Below, one piece after another: positions 25,300 through 36,856 of a DNA stretch of 64,000 nt. A program made the translations under genes and the position numbers. The notes beneath the pieces are model-generated. The model was not told where the DNA came from, made no database searches, and saw only the letters and a program-made list of their open reading frames with translations. The DNA is from Megalobrama amblycephala (Eukaryota > Chordata > Actinopteri > Cypriniformes > Xenocyprididae). The stretch is taken from assembly GCF_018812025.1 (NCBI RefSeq), contig NC_063062.1, positions 7,193,058 to 7,257,057 of the forward strand, read 5' to 3'. Numbering within the stretch: position 1 is the stretch's first letter; each line of letters starts with the position of its first letter.

Positions 25300-26861
25300 A
25301 ATACATTTTAAGTTCACAAAAAATATTTTTTTAATATCGTGTCACCAGATTCTTTGCAATACACAGCCAAAATGTTTATATAATATTCCTTTTTTTATTG
25401 AAAAAGTATTGAAAAATATAGAGCTTTAGAAAATGTATTCAAAAATATGAGTCAGACAAAGCAGTTCAATACATTTCAGTTAAAAATTGCTCAAACCCCT
25501 GCTCAAAAAAAGATCTTATGGTGTAAACAGAAGGTTTTGAGATAGTACAAAAAGTATTTCTTTTGTGCATGTGAAAATGTATCCTGTATCATTGCCTTTT
25601 CCTTGTCTGATTTAATTTATGTGTTCTCAGCTTCGCGGAGAGGTGTGTGAAGTGTTTCAAGGCTTCAGGGTTTTGTTTTTCCCAGAGTTATACATAAGAG
25701 AGCTTAGATCCAATGATCTGTCATGCATCCTCTATATATAGTGCTCTGTGGTTAGTGTGTGTGCGCGGGTCTCTCCTCTGCTGTCTACCCTCAGACTTGA
25801 GTTAATGCAGCCTGGAAACACGAGACTCACTCTCCCACACAGCCACACAGCAGCGGTGATGATCCACTGATAATTTGGAGATATCTGGTATGATGAAGAT
25901 GATCATGTGAAGTTGATTGGTTTTGGCTGACCTAGATATCTGACATGCTTGCTTCACCTTTGAATGAACTCATTTAGTGTTGCAATAAACACACAGTATA
26001 CAAGCAATTTGTTTTGGAATATCTTTGTTTAGGTTTTTGTATTATAAAAAAACTAAATAATCAAAATCCAGTGTTTGCAAACCCAAGATTTTAATTAGTT
26101 CTGGTTCTCGAATCTGTTTGGTTGAGAGCCTTTTCCATGTGATATTCCACTAATATCACATGGTAACCATTTCACAATTCGTGTCACTCCGCTTGTTCCT
26201 GCCCGAAAACCAATGATAATTTTACAAATACTACTGTTATTGTGTCACGGAATGTAGTTTTAAGATTTTTTTTTAGGTGAGAATGTAGTTATTTATACCT
26301 CAAATATGCAATTTATTTAAACATGGGGACTATTTGAAATTTTGTTTAGACGTTTTCGGACATGTGAGCTCCAGACCGTCAGCAGCCGTTCGGCGCTCAT
26401 ACTCGCTGAGAACAGCTTTATCGCGGCCAGTGCTTCAGGAATTTGCCGCTGGCTCTTATGTACTAGATAAGGGATATAATTCATTTTTGGTATATCAAAT
26501 TACAGTCTTTAATCTTATTAATCTATTACATGTTCCAGACCAAATCGATTTGGTTAAAGGCAAAGCTAAGTTTCATAACTTTATATTTTTATTTAACTTA
26601 AATCCTGTCCTAACTAGAGCGCTGCTTTTGTCTAAAGGGTCTGCTAGTGACTGATTTCGATTTCAGTGAAAGTTACATTATTAAGCCATTAGGTAGTGGC
26701 AAAGACTGTATTTATGAGTGAGTCAGAAGCAAAGACTTTTATATTAAAAGGGTCTGAAACAATGTTGTAAACAAGGACATTATTTTTTACTTAAGCTTTT
26801 ATTTACTTTTACTTATAAGGTGTTAAACAACACCTTTATAAGCCACAAATCATATGTCAAG

Positions 26862-27447
26862 TTTTAGTTGAAATCCGATGGCTCTGTGAGGCCTCCATAG
26901 GGAGCAATGACATTTCCTGTCTCAAGATCCATAAAGGTACTAAACACATATTTAAATTGGTTCATGTGAGTACAGTGGCTCAATATTAATATTATAAAGT
27001 GACGAGAATATTTTTGTTGCGGCAAAAAAACAAAATAACGATTATTTAGTGATGGCCGATTTCAAAACACTGCTTCATGAAGCATCGGAGCATAAATTAA
27101 TCAGTGTATCGAATCTGCTGTTCGGAGCGCCAAAGTCACGTGATTTCAGCCGTTGGCAGTTTGACACACAATCCGAATCATGATTCGATACACTGATTCA
27201 TTTGTGCTCCGAAGCTTCCTGAAGCAGTGTTTTGAAATCGGCCATCACTAAATAAGTCGTTATTTTGGTTTTTTTTGGTGCTCCAAAAATATTTTTGTCG
27301 CTTTATAATATTAATATTGAGCCACTGTACTCACATGAACCGATTTAAATATGTTTTTAGTACCTTTATGGATCTTGAGAGAGGAAATGTCATTGCTCCC
27401 TATGAAGGCCTCACGGAGCCATCGGATTTGAACTAAAATATCTTAAC
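26862..27447. mobile_element. Foldback core of the GGGTTAGTTCACCC family, outer ends missing
   Basis: The left arm (TTTTAGTTGAAATCCGATGG onward) and the right arm (inverse, ending ACTAAAATATCTTAA) are long inverted repeats with the short centre near 27150. Both arms match the interior of the full element at 41466-42245, including GGCTCTGTGAGGCC, TACTAAACACATATTTAAAT and GTGATGGCCGATTTC. Both outer arms with the GGGTTAGTTCACCC ends are absent. Confidence 0.75.
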
Positions 27448-28444
27448 TGTATACTAAGACAAAGATATCGCTTTACTCATTCAAACTGATTTTTATCATG
27501 AATATAAGATTGACCTGAAGAATAAATTCTATATCAGATGCAGGTAATACACTCACTTGGCCTATCTCTCCTTCATAATACTCTACTCTACATAATACAA
27601 TAACTTTCAATGAACCAACTCGGTGTTCCTTCGTTGCTAGTTCTAAAGTGACGTTTTATTGAAAACAACACAAAAAAAATTAAAAATAAAGTGACATTTT
27701 AGAATAAGTAACAGAGACTTGAGCTCATCTGTTAAAATATATATATATATAATAGAGAGAGAGATATCCACACCTAAGGTTTGCAGTGAAGACTAAAGAA
27801 AAACATAATGAGCTACAGCTTTTTATCTCTTATCGGAAGAGTATTTTATTAATCTAATGACAGCAAATAAATTACTTGCAGATTAGCTCACTTTATTGTT
27901 TCTGCTCGTAATTTCTCACTCCCTAATTATCAATTAGCATTATGCTCAGCCGATTCACCCACTCATGTAATTACTCATTCATCGAGCAGAGCATCTGGAG
28001 GTCAAAATTAGATTTGCATCCTACCTCTGAAAACTTGCAATGAATCAAGGCTATGTATGTTGATGTGATGTTTGCTAAGGAATGTTTCTGTCTGTTTCTG
28101 CATGCTCCGCAAATAGTGTTGGTCCTTTAAAGGCCAGCTCCCATACGGAGCGTCTTCCTCGTGCGCCTGAAGATGCATCGTACTCTAGAGAGTGCTGCCA
28201 TTTTGCATTTCTTGCTTCAGCTAAATGGCACGATCATTGAACCATGCATCCATTTGGCTGCATTCAAGGGAAACGTTCAGAGATGGCACTTTTGTTTGCT
28301 GCTTTTAGGAATTTGCTAATATGCTGCATTTTTGTATCATTTTATTTATTTTTTTTTTCCCTGAAATACACTTATAATGTTAGTCCAGGTTCTTACACAA
28401 CTAAAACCATAATGTTGTTTTACATGACAATTTCTACCTTACCT

Positions 28445-28481
28445 TTAAAGGGTTAGTTCACCCAAAAAACTAACCCTTTAA
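28445..28481. mobile_element. 37-bp end-only remnant of the GGGTTAGTTCACCC family
   Basis: This is TTAAAGGGTTAGTTCACCC followed by AAAAA and then ACTAACCCTTTAA, with TTAA on both sides. Compared with the full elements, about 24 bp of the left end joins directly to about 13 bp of the right end, so the whole interior is deleted. Confidence 0.85.
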
Positions 28482-28505
28482 GACAAATGGATGATGTATA
28501 AATTG

Positions 28506-28507
<2 letters not shown>

Positions 28508-28583
<76 letters not shown>
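28508..28583. repeat. (AT)n microsatellite
   Basis: About 37 uninterrupted AT units, self-complementary, 27 bp right of the 37-bp transposon remnant. Confidence 0.97.
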
Positions 28584-28586
<3 letters not shown>

Positions 28587-29469
28587 TGGACATTCATACT
28601 GTAATTGTAATTGGCACATTGTTAATTGGCCAAACAGACACTCATTAGCTTAATAATTGATTAATTCTGTAGTTAGTAGAAATCAACCATGATGAATTAT
28701 AAATTACCATTTTGTGTGGCTTAATTTCCATAAAATCATCTGGGTGAGGAGGAAGTGTAGATTCTGTAAGTTAGAGTATATCTACATAGTAAATGGAACT
28801 ATTTTATTTCAAATGGAGAAAAATAAATCCCTTTATTTGATGTCACCCTTTATTACAAAGACCCTCATCACTGCAGCAGAAATGAGCTCTCTGTAAATTT
28901 CTGAAACCATCTATGTTCTAACTTAAGAGAATGATGAATATGTAAATGGAAATGTTTCACTGAATAATTTCTAAAGGTTTGGAGTGAGATCTCTTAGGTG
29001 GTTGGTACATACTGTAGGACTCTTTCTCCACCGATCTCTGTGCTATAGGCTTCTCACTAATTTCTATAAAACCAAGAGGGAGACGAGAAATATGAATTCA
29101 TGTTAATTATCATAACAAAGAGGCAGTTTAAGCAGTGTGATTAATAATCTCAGGGGCGTCTGCGGGGTAACTCCACTTTCTCATTTCACATGTGTATATT
29201 TTATTTATTTGCATGATGCTGTACAGCTGTTTTTTCTAATCTTCTTTAACCAATTCTTTTATTTTCTCTAGTTCTCACAGCATTATTACAGTCTTAGTTT
29301 TGTGTCCATTTACAATGTGGATGATGGCTTGCATTTGTAGCACTATATTAACGTTTACAACAAGGACGTATCTAAAAGAGGAAGCATCTTTTTCTTTTTT
29401 TACGAATTGGACTGATTCAGTTATGAAGTTCAGCTGACTCGATTCAATCGCAGCCGTAAACATCTCATA

Positions 29470-30422
29470 TTAAGTGCCCTAGATTCAAAATTTGAATTTA
29501 CCTTGGCATAGTTGAATAACAAGAGTTCAGTTCATGGAAAAGACATACATTGAGTTTCAAACTCCATTGCTTTCTCTTTCTTATGTAAATCTCATTTGTT
29601 TAAAAGACTTCCGGAAAACACACGGATCTCAACATAACACCGACTGTTACGTAACAGTCGGGGTGTACGCCCCAATATTTGCATATGCCAGCCCATGTTC
29701 CCAACATTATGAAAGGCATTAGACAAGGGCAGCCAGTAACGTCTGGATCTGCACAGGTGAATCAACAGACTAGGTAAGCAAGAACAACAGCGAAAATGGC
29801 AGATGGAGCAATAATAACTGACATGATCCATGATAGCATGATATTTTTAGTGATATTTGTAAATTGTCTATCTAAATGTTTCGTTAGCATGTTGCTAATG
29901 TACTGTTAAATTTGGTTAAAGTTACCATCGTTTCTTACTGTATTCACGGAGACAAGAGAGCCGATTTTCATTTTTAAACACTTGCAGTCTGTATAATTCA
30001 TAAACACAACTTCATTCTTTATAAATCTCTCCAACAGTGTAGCATTAGCCGTTAGCCACGGAGCACAGCCTCAAACTCATAGAGAATCAAATATAAACAT
30101 CAAAATAAATACTTTACTCACATAATTCGAAGCATGCATGACGAACATCTTGTAAAGATCCATTTGAGGGTTATATTAGCTGTGTGAACTTTGTAAATGT
30201 GCTGTAATATAATTGAGAGCTCGTGTGGCAGGGAGCACGCGAATTAAAGGGGTGGCGCGCTGAAAAAATCAGTGCATAGTTAATGATGCCCCAAAATAGG
30301 CAGTTAAAAAAATTAATTTAAAAAAATCTATGGGGTATTTTGAGCTGAAACTTCAGACACATTCAGGGGACACCTTAGACTTATATTACATCTTGTGAAA
30401 AAGCATTCTTGGGCACCTTTAA
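29470..30422 (-). mobile_element. AAGGTGCCCTAGA family, copy 3 (reverse)
   Basis: The left end is TTAAGTGCCCTAGATTC (three bases of the terminus lost) and the right end is GGGCACCTTTAA. Internal landmarks appear as reverse complements of copy 1: ACCTTAGACTTATATTAC near the right end, GTAGCATTAGCCGTTAGCC and the palindrome TGTTACGTAACA at 29645-29656. TTAA lies at both borders. Confidence 0.82.
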
Positions 30423-30456
30423 GTCAACAAATTCAGATTGGCTGGGTCCTATCCTA

Positions 30457-30964
30457 TTAAGGGGTCCTATTATGTTTTTGTTTTTTTTACAGCTTTCTTT
30501 ACTACATAATGTTGCTGTTTGAGCATGAAAAAAGGTCTGCAAAGTTACAAAGTCCAGTCCAAAGGGAGTTATTCACTATATCAGTAAGCACTGTTTCTGA
30601 ACTCCCTGAAAGGCCTGATTATAGTCTTGAGTTTTCTTCTGGGAGCATACATCACACAATTCCTCATTTAAATAATTCCCACAAAGGCATACGCAAAAAA
30701 AAGTGAGGCCTGGTCGAGTTACATTACCGAAACACGCTCGAACACGGTTGACCAATCGCAAAACACACTGGTCCAACCGACCAATCAGAGCACATCGCAC
30801 TTTTCGGAAGGAGCTTCATAGAGAATTACTGACAGACTCGGAAGAGAGGTGCTGCAACAAAGTTAAATATGTTACAAATATATATTTTATTTTGAACATT
30901 CAAGCATGAAAACCTATTCTCGTAGACCCCAAATACAAAATCAAGGCATAATAGGTCCCCTTTA
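30457..30964 (-). mobile_element. TTAA-type element, GGGGTCCTATTATG ends
   Basis: The left end TTAAGGGGTCCTATTATG and the right end CATAATAGGTCCCCTTTA are inverted repeats. The TTAA is intact on the left and reads TTTA on the right. It begins 35 bp after the previous element, so two TTAA-type elements sit almost side by side. Related in ends to the 19220 family (CCTATTATG). No transposase frame. Confidence 0.7.
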
Positions 30965-32160
30965 GAAATTTGCTGGGAGCACTCAATCTCAGTTTGCATT
31001 GCAACATTTCCTTTTTACAGAGTATTTTTCTGTATTTTGTGAGAAATCTTGGTCCATTTCTTTGTTGTACCACATTGGAATTATTAAATGCTGCTGCAGA
31101 ACCATGAAGCATACTCATGACATGAATGCTAATATTGTTTAGAGTGGAACGGCTCCATTTTTCAATAATGTCAGAGTTGGTTGCCACTTCAGCAGTGCTT
31201 CAGCACTGTGATGTTGTTTTGTACTGAAGAGCTGTCATTTTGATTTAGCTATAATTCAGCTGCATTGTGGTACATACAACAAAATGAGAAGAATGTGAGA
31301 TGAATATTGTTTCTTAGAAGCCTGAACACATACAGAAGTCAAAGAAATAGATAACACAACCCTCAATGGAAAGTGCTCAGCTTTTGTATTTTTTCTTAAT
31401 AGTTTAAATGTAACAAAACCCCTAACAAGATAAGATGCTTAGAGAAAAGCCAAGAATACAGGAAAACACCAACAACCAAAAAAAGCTGTAAAAGTTCGTA
31501 ATATTCCCACACTCTACTTCCAATAATACTTTCTCCCTCTTTTTTTTCTCTGTTTGTTTCTCTCTGTATCTTTTTGGCAGACATTTGCCCACAGAAGCAG
31601 GATCTCTTTTTTCTTCTCACTGATTTTAATTTCCAAATATAGTGTTTTTTCAGTGCAGGCAGGGACTAGTTGGGATTAGTTGTCTCCTGAGGATTTTAGG
31701 TACATTTGTGTTGCACAGTTGTACGCAATGATTTTAATCCTGTACGAATCAAACATGGCTGTTAGTGTTTTGTTTTGTTTTTTTTATCTCTCACACAGTC
31801 CTAGGTAAATGTGACAGAGTCACATTTTGGTTCATTCAGGAGTCCTCATGTTACCCCTTCTTCTTCATAGGAACACCTTTAGTTTCTCTATTATATATTT
31901 TTTAATGAGACATAGATGATCCTTTTCAAATAATTATTTTTTTGGTTGCAGATTCATTATTGATTTAGAGATTTTTGCCAGTTTTCTGGGTAATGATTCT
32001 CACATTAATGAATCCCTTTCCATTATTAAATACAGTAATGTTATAATTGAATCATGTTATTTCAGTGGTTTCATGGCCCATTTAAAATAGTTAGAAGTGC
32101 AATTTACATATCTGAAGTTATATATTGACCCTTAATTTCTATACAAAATACTAGTTAGTG

Positions 32161-32345
32161 AAAGATAGTTCACAAAAATGAATATTTTGTCATTTACTCA
32201 CCCCCATGCTGTTCCAAACCTATATGACCTGCTTTTTTTTTCCCATATTAGTGAATGTAAACGGTGAACACAGCTGCCTGTGGTCTCCATATACTTCAAT
32301 TGTATTTGAAAAAGGCAGTCGTAAATGGTTAATAATGAGAAAATT
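32161..32345 (+). mobile_element. Left-end remnant, AGTTCACCC-type family
   Basis: AAAGATAGTTCACAAAAATG followed by TTTTGTCATTTACTCACCCC and CTGTTCCAAACCTATATGAC matches the left-end layout of the TTAGTTCACCC families, but diverged. There is no matching right end nearby. Confidence 0.55.
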
Positions 32346-33317
32346 GTCAGATTAAGTCTCTTTTTGTGTCTCAAAGGAGTCTCAGAGGCAGGAGTCTTTG
32401 TACTGTAAGCCCTAATGTAAACTGTGGGCCGAAGTAAGCCTTTGTTTGGGTTGTAGTTGCTGACTGGTTAATTTATTGTTGCCTGTCCCCTCCGGTCCAG
32501 CGCTGGTCTGGCTGAAGATGGAGTGTGGTGTTCAGGAATCCATAATTTCCTTAGAAAGGCTTTTAAAGCAATGTCTTATGGGAACTTATAGCATTTTCTT
32601 CAAAGATTCAGGTTCGTTATATGTACTTAGTGCTGAGAAACATTTGCTGGAAGCATAGAACACAGTATGACCTCAAGGTGGCCACATACATGTACACAAA
32701 CAGGCTGCCATATACCACAGCTTGTCGAATGGCACTCAATCACGTCCATCGTGTTTTCTTTGGTCAAGCGCAGCCAATGCAAACATGCCCTGGATTTGCT
32801 ATATGTTGATGCAGCAACAAGGATGGAAGGCTGGAAACTCAGCAAGTTCAAACATTGTAACCTACCCAGCAGAATCACAAGTCATGTTCGTTTCAGATTA
32901 TTAGTTTCGGAGAGCAGTGCTGACGGTGCACCGGAGGTCTCACTCGGCACCACAGCCCATCCAAACTCTGCCATGGTGAAAGTGACAAGTTGTGAAACTG
33001 CAAAAGCTGCAAAAACCCTGAAAGTAGTTTTACCAGAGGAGATAAGTTTAGTTAAACTGATGTTTCTTATACTTATTTCTTAGTTTTCTCTTTATTTTGG
33101 GCTGTGTTTCATCTTACTCTGTTCCTCTGAGAAATCTAATTTGATCCAGATTGGAATGTCTGTGATTGTGCTATAAATATTTTGTACACTTCTCATTTAT
33201 TTTGACCTTTGTTGTTCCTCACCTTAATTAATTCCTTCTTTTAATTAAATACGTAATGTTTTAATTATATTAAATCACATTCATGCACAGAGTATGTGAT
33301 CTTTCTTAAATTTAACT

Positions 33318-33545
33318 TTGAAAAAAAAATAGTTCTCCTAAAAATTCAAATTCTTTCATCTCATTTACTCAATGTTATTCCACACCTGTATGACTTTCTT
33401 TCTTGTGTGGAACGTAATAGAAGATATATCGAAAGTTTAAGAGGTCCAAAGCAACACTGGACCCCAATGACTTTCATTGTATGAACAGAAACGGAAACTC
33501 TTTTGTATTCTACAGAAGAAAGTGGTATATTTTAACTCAAGTGCT
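33318..33545 (+). mobile_element. Diverged remnant of an AGTTCACCC-type element
   Basis: TCATTTACTCAATGTTATTC, CACCTGTATGACTTTCTTTC and GACTTTCATTGTATGAACAG occur in the same order as in related cyprinid elements. The ends are lost. It is an old copy judged by its divergence. Confidence 0.45.
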
Positions 33546-34654
33546 GTTTTAAAACCTAGTCCAGTCTGGATATATGGCTTAATATGGTAGAGAGTGGAAA
33601 TTTAAGTGGCAAAGTTTTTTGCAGAAAATTCTCCTTGACCTTAGTGACCTCTAAAAGGGATGAATCAGTATCTTGTAACTGCCGCGGAGGATTGTGGACA
33701 CGCACAGGCTCACCGAACCGTTCAGGCTAAATAAACAGCAGCGATTTAGGAAGCAGAAGTTTATGCTAGGAGGTCTCTCTGTGGCTGCACTCAATAAATT
33801 TTTCACAGGGAGCAATTTTGAGTTTGAATGGATTGAGGTTTTCTCAATCTCATCACTTTATTTACGTTTCAGATTTTCCTCTTTTGTGGTCGAGCTTCAT
33901 ATTTTTGGCGAATGGTGATGCATAGCTGCAAGGCATTTCTTTTGGCTACCTTGGAAAGCTCTAATACATTGGCGTGTAGGCCTAAAAATCCATCAAATGT
34001 CATTCTTCCCTGTCTGTGATCGAAACGGACTGCTGACCTGGCTGAAATACAGAGAGCAGTTTAGAAAGCAAGCAAACCCAAGGCCAAACTCATTTCATCT
34101 TCAAGTTTCTGATCCCCTTTGTGTTTTTCACAGTTATGGCCTTGCTAGGTAATAAATGTCTCTCTTTATTTGTTAAATATAAAGTTTCATTTTCACATCA
34201 GCTCGAGGTAGAGCTCTGTGTGAGTCTATACCTGCAATCCAAAGATTATTACTTTCTCATGATAAATGTTTTTCATATCCTAATCATCCATTATTATTTT
34301 CTCATTCTTTTGCAAGTACTGCATTTCTTTTCTGCTTAGCCATCCAATGCAAGGCAAAAATGAACCCATATATTCACCTTGAGAATTTAGAAATCTGTTA
34401 TCAATTTATTTATGAAGTTTGTTACGCTTGGCATATCAGTAGTGCCAGCTTATCTGAGCACATTCCTTTTTGAGCTGAAATGATTACTGTAGGACTATGA
34501 CCATCTGGAACATTGGCACATCTTCAGGTTTGGAAATCTTCAAACGTCCAACTAACCAAGGCCAAACATTGTTATATATATATTTATATTTTTGTAAAAT
34601 TACTTTAGAAGCCCATTTTAATTGTAATTCTGTTCCTTTTATAGTTATCATTTA

Positions 34655-34735
34655 AACATAATAGCTCCGACATGTAGCACGTTTGTGCTTCAGGCGACCT
34701 GAGTTTGAGTCCCGCTTCAGAGATCTTTCCTAATA
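34655..34735 (+). repeat. Degenerate tRNA-like sequence (SINE head?)
   Basis: TAGCTCCGACATGTAGCAC resembles a box A region, and GAGTTTGAGTCCCGC, about 30 bp further on, resembles a box B (GTTCGANTCC with one change). The acceptor stem does not pair, so this is not a functional tRNA. It may be the pol III promoter head of an old tRNA-derived SINE, or chance. Confidence 0.35.
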
Positions 34736-34743
34736 AATAAATA

Positions 34744-35551
34744 TTAAAGTCCCCCTGTAGTTAATATTTTTATCCCTTAAAACTCATCTTTGATCACCAA
34801 AATGACGTGTTTTTTCTTGTGAAAAAAAAAATTCTTCATGCCTTAAAGTAGTTTGAATGTAACTCTAAACCCTTGCTTCATTTAGTATACGCGGATCTAT
34901 GAATATGCTAATTAGCCCCACCTCTACTCACACGAGCTCAGAGATCCACTCGGTCAACTTACTGAGGTAAACACAACACAATTGTATCGCCTTCTACAAC
35001 GTCGGACACATAACGGTAATTAATATGATTAGCCTTTTGCTAATACGTTATCAAAAAGCTAAGAATGTGTTGCTAACCATATTTCCCGCTTGCGAGTCGG
35101 ACAGCTATCTTATAAAAATAAGTATCTTTAGAACCTTTGAACACCTTAGAACGGCAGTGGAGAAAGGCATATAGTTCATCATAACATTGTAATTTACATC
35201 ATACACCCGCCATATTGTTAAATCTACCCGATTTTTCATATCAACAGAAAAATATATACCAGAATAAGCTTCTCTTAAGACTCTCCTGCTTCAGATCGGT
35301 CATAGTTAATGATATGCTAAAGCTGAAACGTTGACGTGATTGGTTACATGGTAGTGTGTGATGTCAGAAACGCCAGTGATTTCAAACCATGTTTTTGAAA
35401 CTGTTTAAATCACTGCAGTTTTAAAGAGAAAATATTCAGCAATGGTGTTGAGTTTATGAATTTGCACATGGTTTGTCTTAAAGCATATTAAAACACCACA
35501 TAGACACATAAACAACATTAAAAACTTGATTTTCACCACAGGGGGACTTGA
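34744..35551. mobile_element. TTAA-type element, AAGTCCCCCTGTAG ends
   Basis: The left end TTAAAGTCCCCCTGTAG and right end CACAGGGGGACTTGAA are inverted repeats. The right border TTAA has become TTGA. The interior (TCATGCCTTAAAGTAGTTTG, ...CATATTAAAACACC) contains no coding frame. It immediately precedes the 69-bp foldback array at 35593. Confidence 0.7.
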
Positions 35552-35592
35552 AATATTTTCTGATTAAAACAATAATATTAAATGTTGAATCT

Positions 35593-36398
35593 ATGGAAGA
35601 GGATTAGGGCCAAGCAATAATAAAAAAATAAAACCATCTTGAGATTAAACTTGTTAAATTACGAGAAAAAACTCATTAAATTCCGAGAAAAATGTCGAAA
35701 TAAAATGTTGAGAATAAACTTGTTAAATTACGAGAAAAAACTTGTTAAATTTCAAGAAAAAAGTCGAGATAAAATGTTGAGAATAAAGTCATTAAATTAC
35801 GAGAACAAATTTGTTAAATTATGAGAAAAATGTTGTTAAATTTCGAGAAAAAAGTCGAGATAAAATGTTGAGAATAAACTCATTAAATTATGAGGAAAAA
35901 AGTCGTTAAATTACAAGAACAAATTCGTTAAATTACGAATTTGTTCTCATAATTTAACAACTTTTTTCTCGTAATTTAATGACTTTATTCTCATAATTTA
36001 ACGAATTTGTTCTCATAATCTAACAACTTTTTTCTCGTAATTTAATGACTTTATTCTCAACATTTTATCTCGACTTTTTTCTCGAAATTTAACGAGTTTT
36101 TTCTCGTAATTTAATGAGTTTATTCTCAACATTTTATTTCGACTTTTTTCTTGAAATTTAACGAGTTTTTTCTCGTAATTTAACGAGTTTATTCTCAACA
36201 TTTTATTTCGATTTTTTTTTCTCAAAATTTAACGAGTTTTTTCTCGTAATTTAACGAGTTTATTCTCAACATTTTATCTCGACTTTTTTCTCTAAATTTA
36301 ACAAGTTTTTTCTCGTAATTTAACGAGTTTATTCTCAACATTTTATCTTCATTTTTGTTTTTTTTTCACGTTTTTTCTCGTAATTTTCTCGAGTTTAT

Positions 36399-36437
<39 letters not shown>

Positions 36438-36856
36438 CTCGAAATTTAACAAGTTTTTTCTCGTAATTTAACGAGTTTATTCTCAACATTTTATCTCGAA
36501 TTTTTTTTTTTTTCTCGAAATTTAACAAGTTTTTTCTCGTAATTTAATAAGTTTATTCTCAACATTTTATTTCAACTTTTTTCTTGAAATTTAACACGTT
36601 TTTTCTCGTAATTTAACGAGTTTATTCTCAACATTTTATCTCGATTTTTTTTTCTCAAAATTTTACGAGTTTTTTTCTCGTAATTTAACGAGTTTATTCT
36701 CAACATTTTATCTCGATTTTTTTTTTTTTTTTTTCTCGTAATTTAATGAGTTTATTCTCAACATTTTATTTCGACTTTTTTCTCGAAATTTAACAACTTT
36801 AATCTCAAGATGGTTTTATTTTTTTATTATTGTTTGCCCCCAATCCTCTTCCGTAT
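35593..36856. mobile_element. Foldback element carrying 69-bp tandem array, copy A
   Basis: The left end GGAAGAGGATTAGGGCCAAG, followed by an AATAATAAAAAAATAAAACC stretch, is matched by its inverse at 36792-36855 (GGTTTTATTTTTTTATTATT... CAATCCTCTTCC). The interior is two head-to-head tandem arrays of a 69-bp unit meeting near 35937: a short plus arm (35632-35935) and a longer minus arm (35938-36790). Each unit is three related 23-bp pieces with cores GAGAAAAAAGTCGTTAAA, GAGAAAAAAGTCGAGATAA and GAGAATAAAGTCATTAAA. The minus arm holds long T runs (36401-36437). Class unknown; foldback architecture implies a DNA transposon or its derivative. Confidence 0.75.

Noticed and set aside
34655..34735. 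A functional tRNA gene
   Set aside because: Box A and B are only approximate and the acceptor stem does not pair; kept only as a possible SINE remnant.
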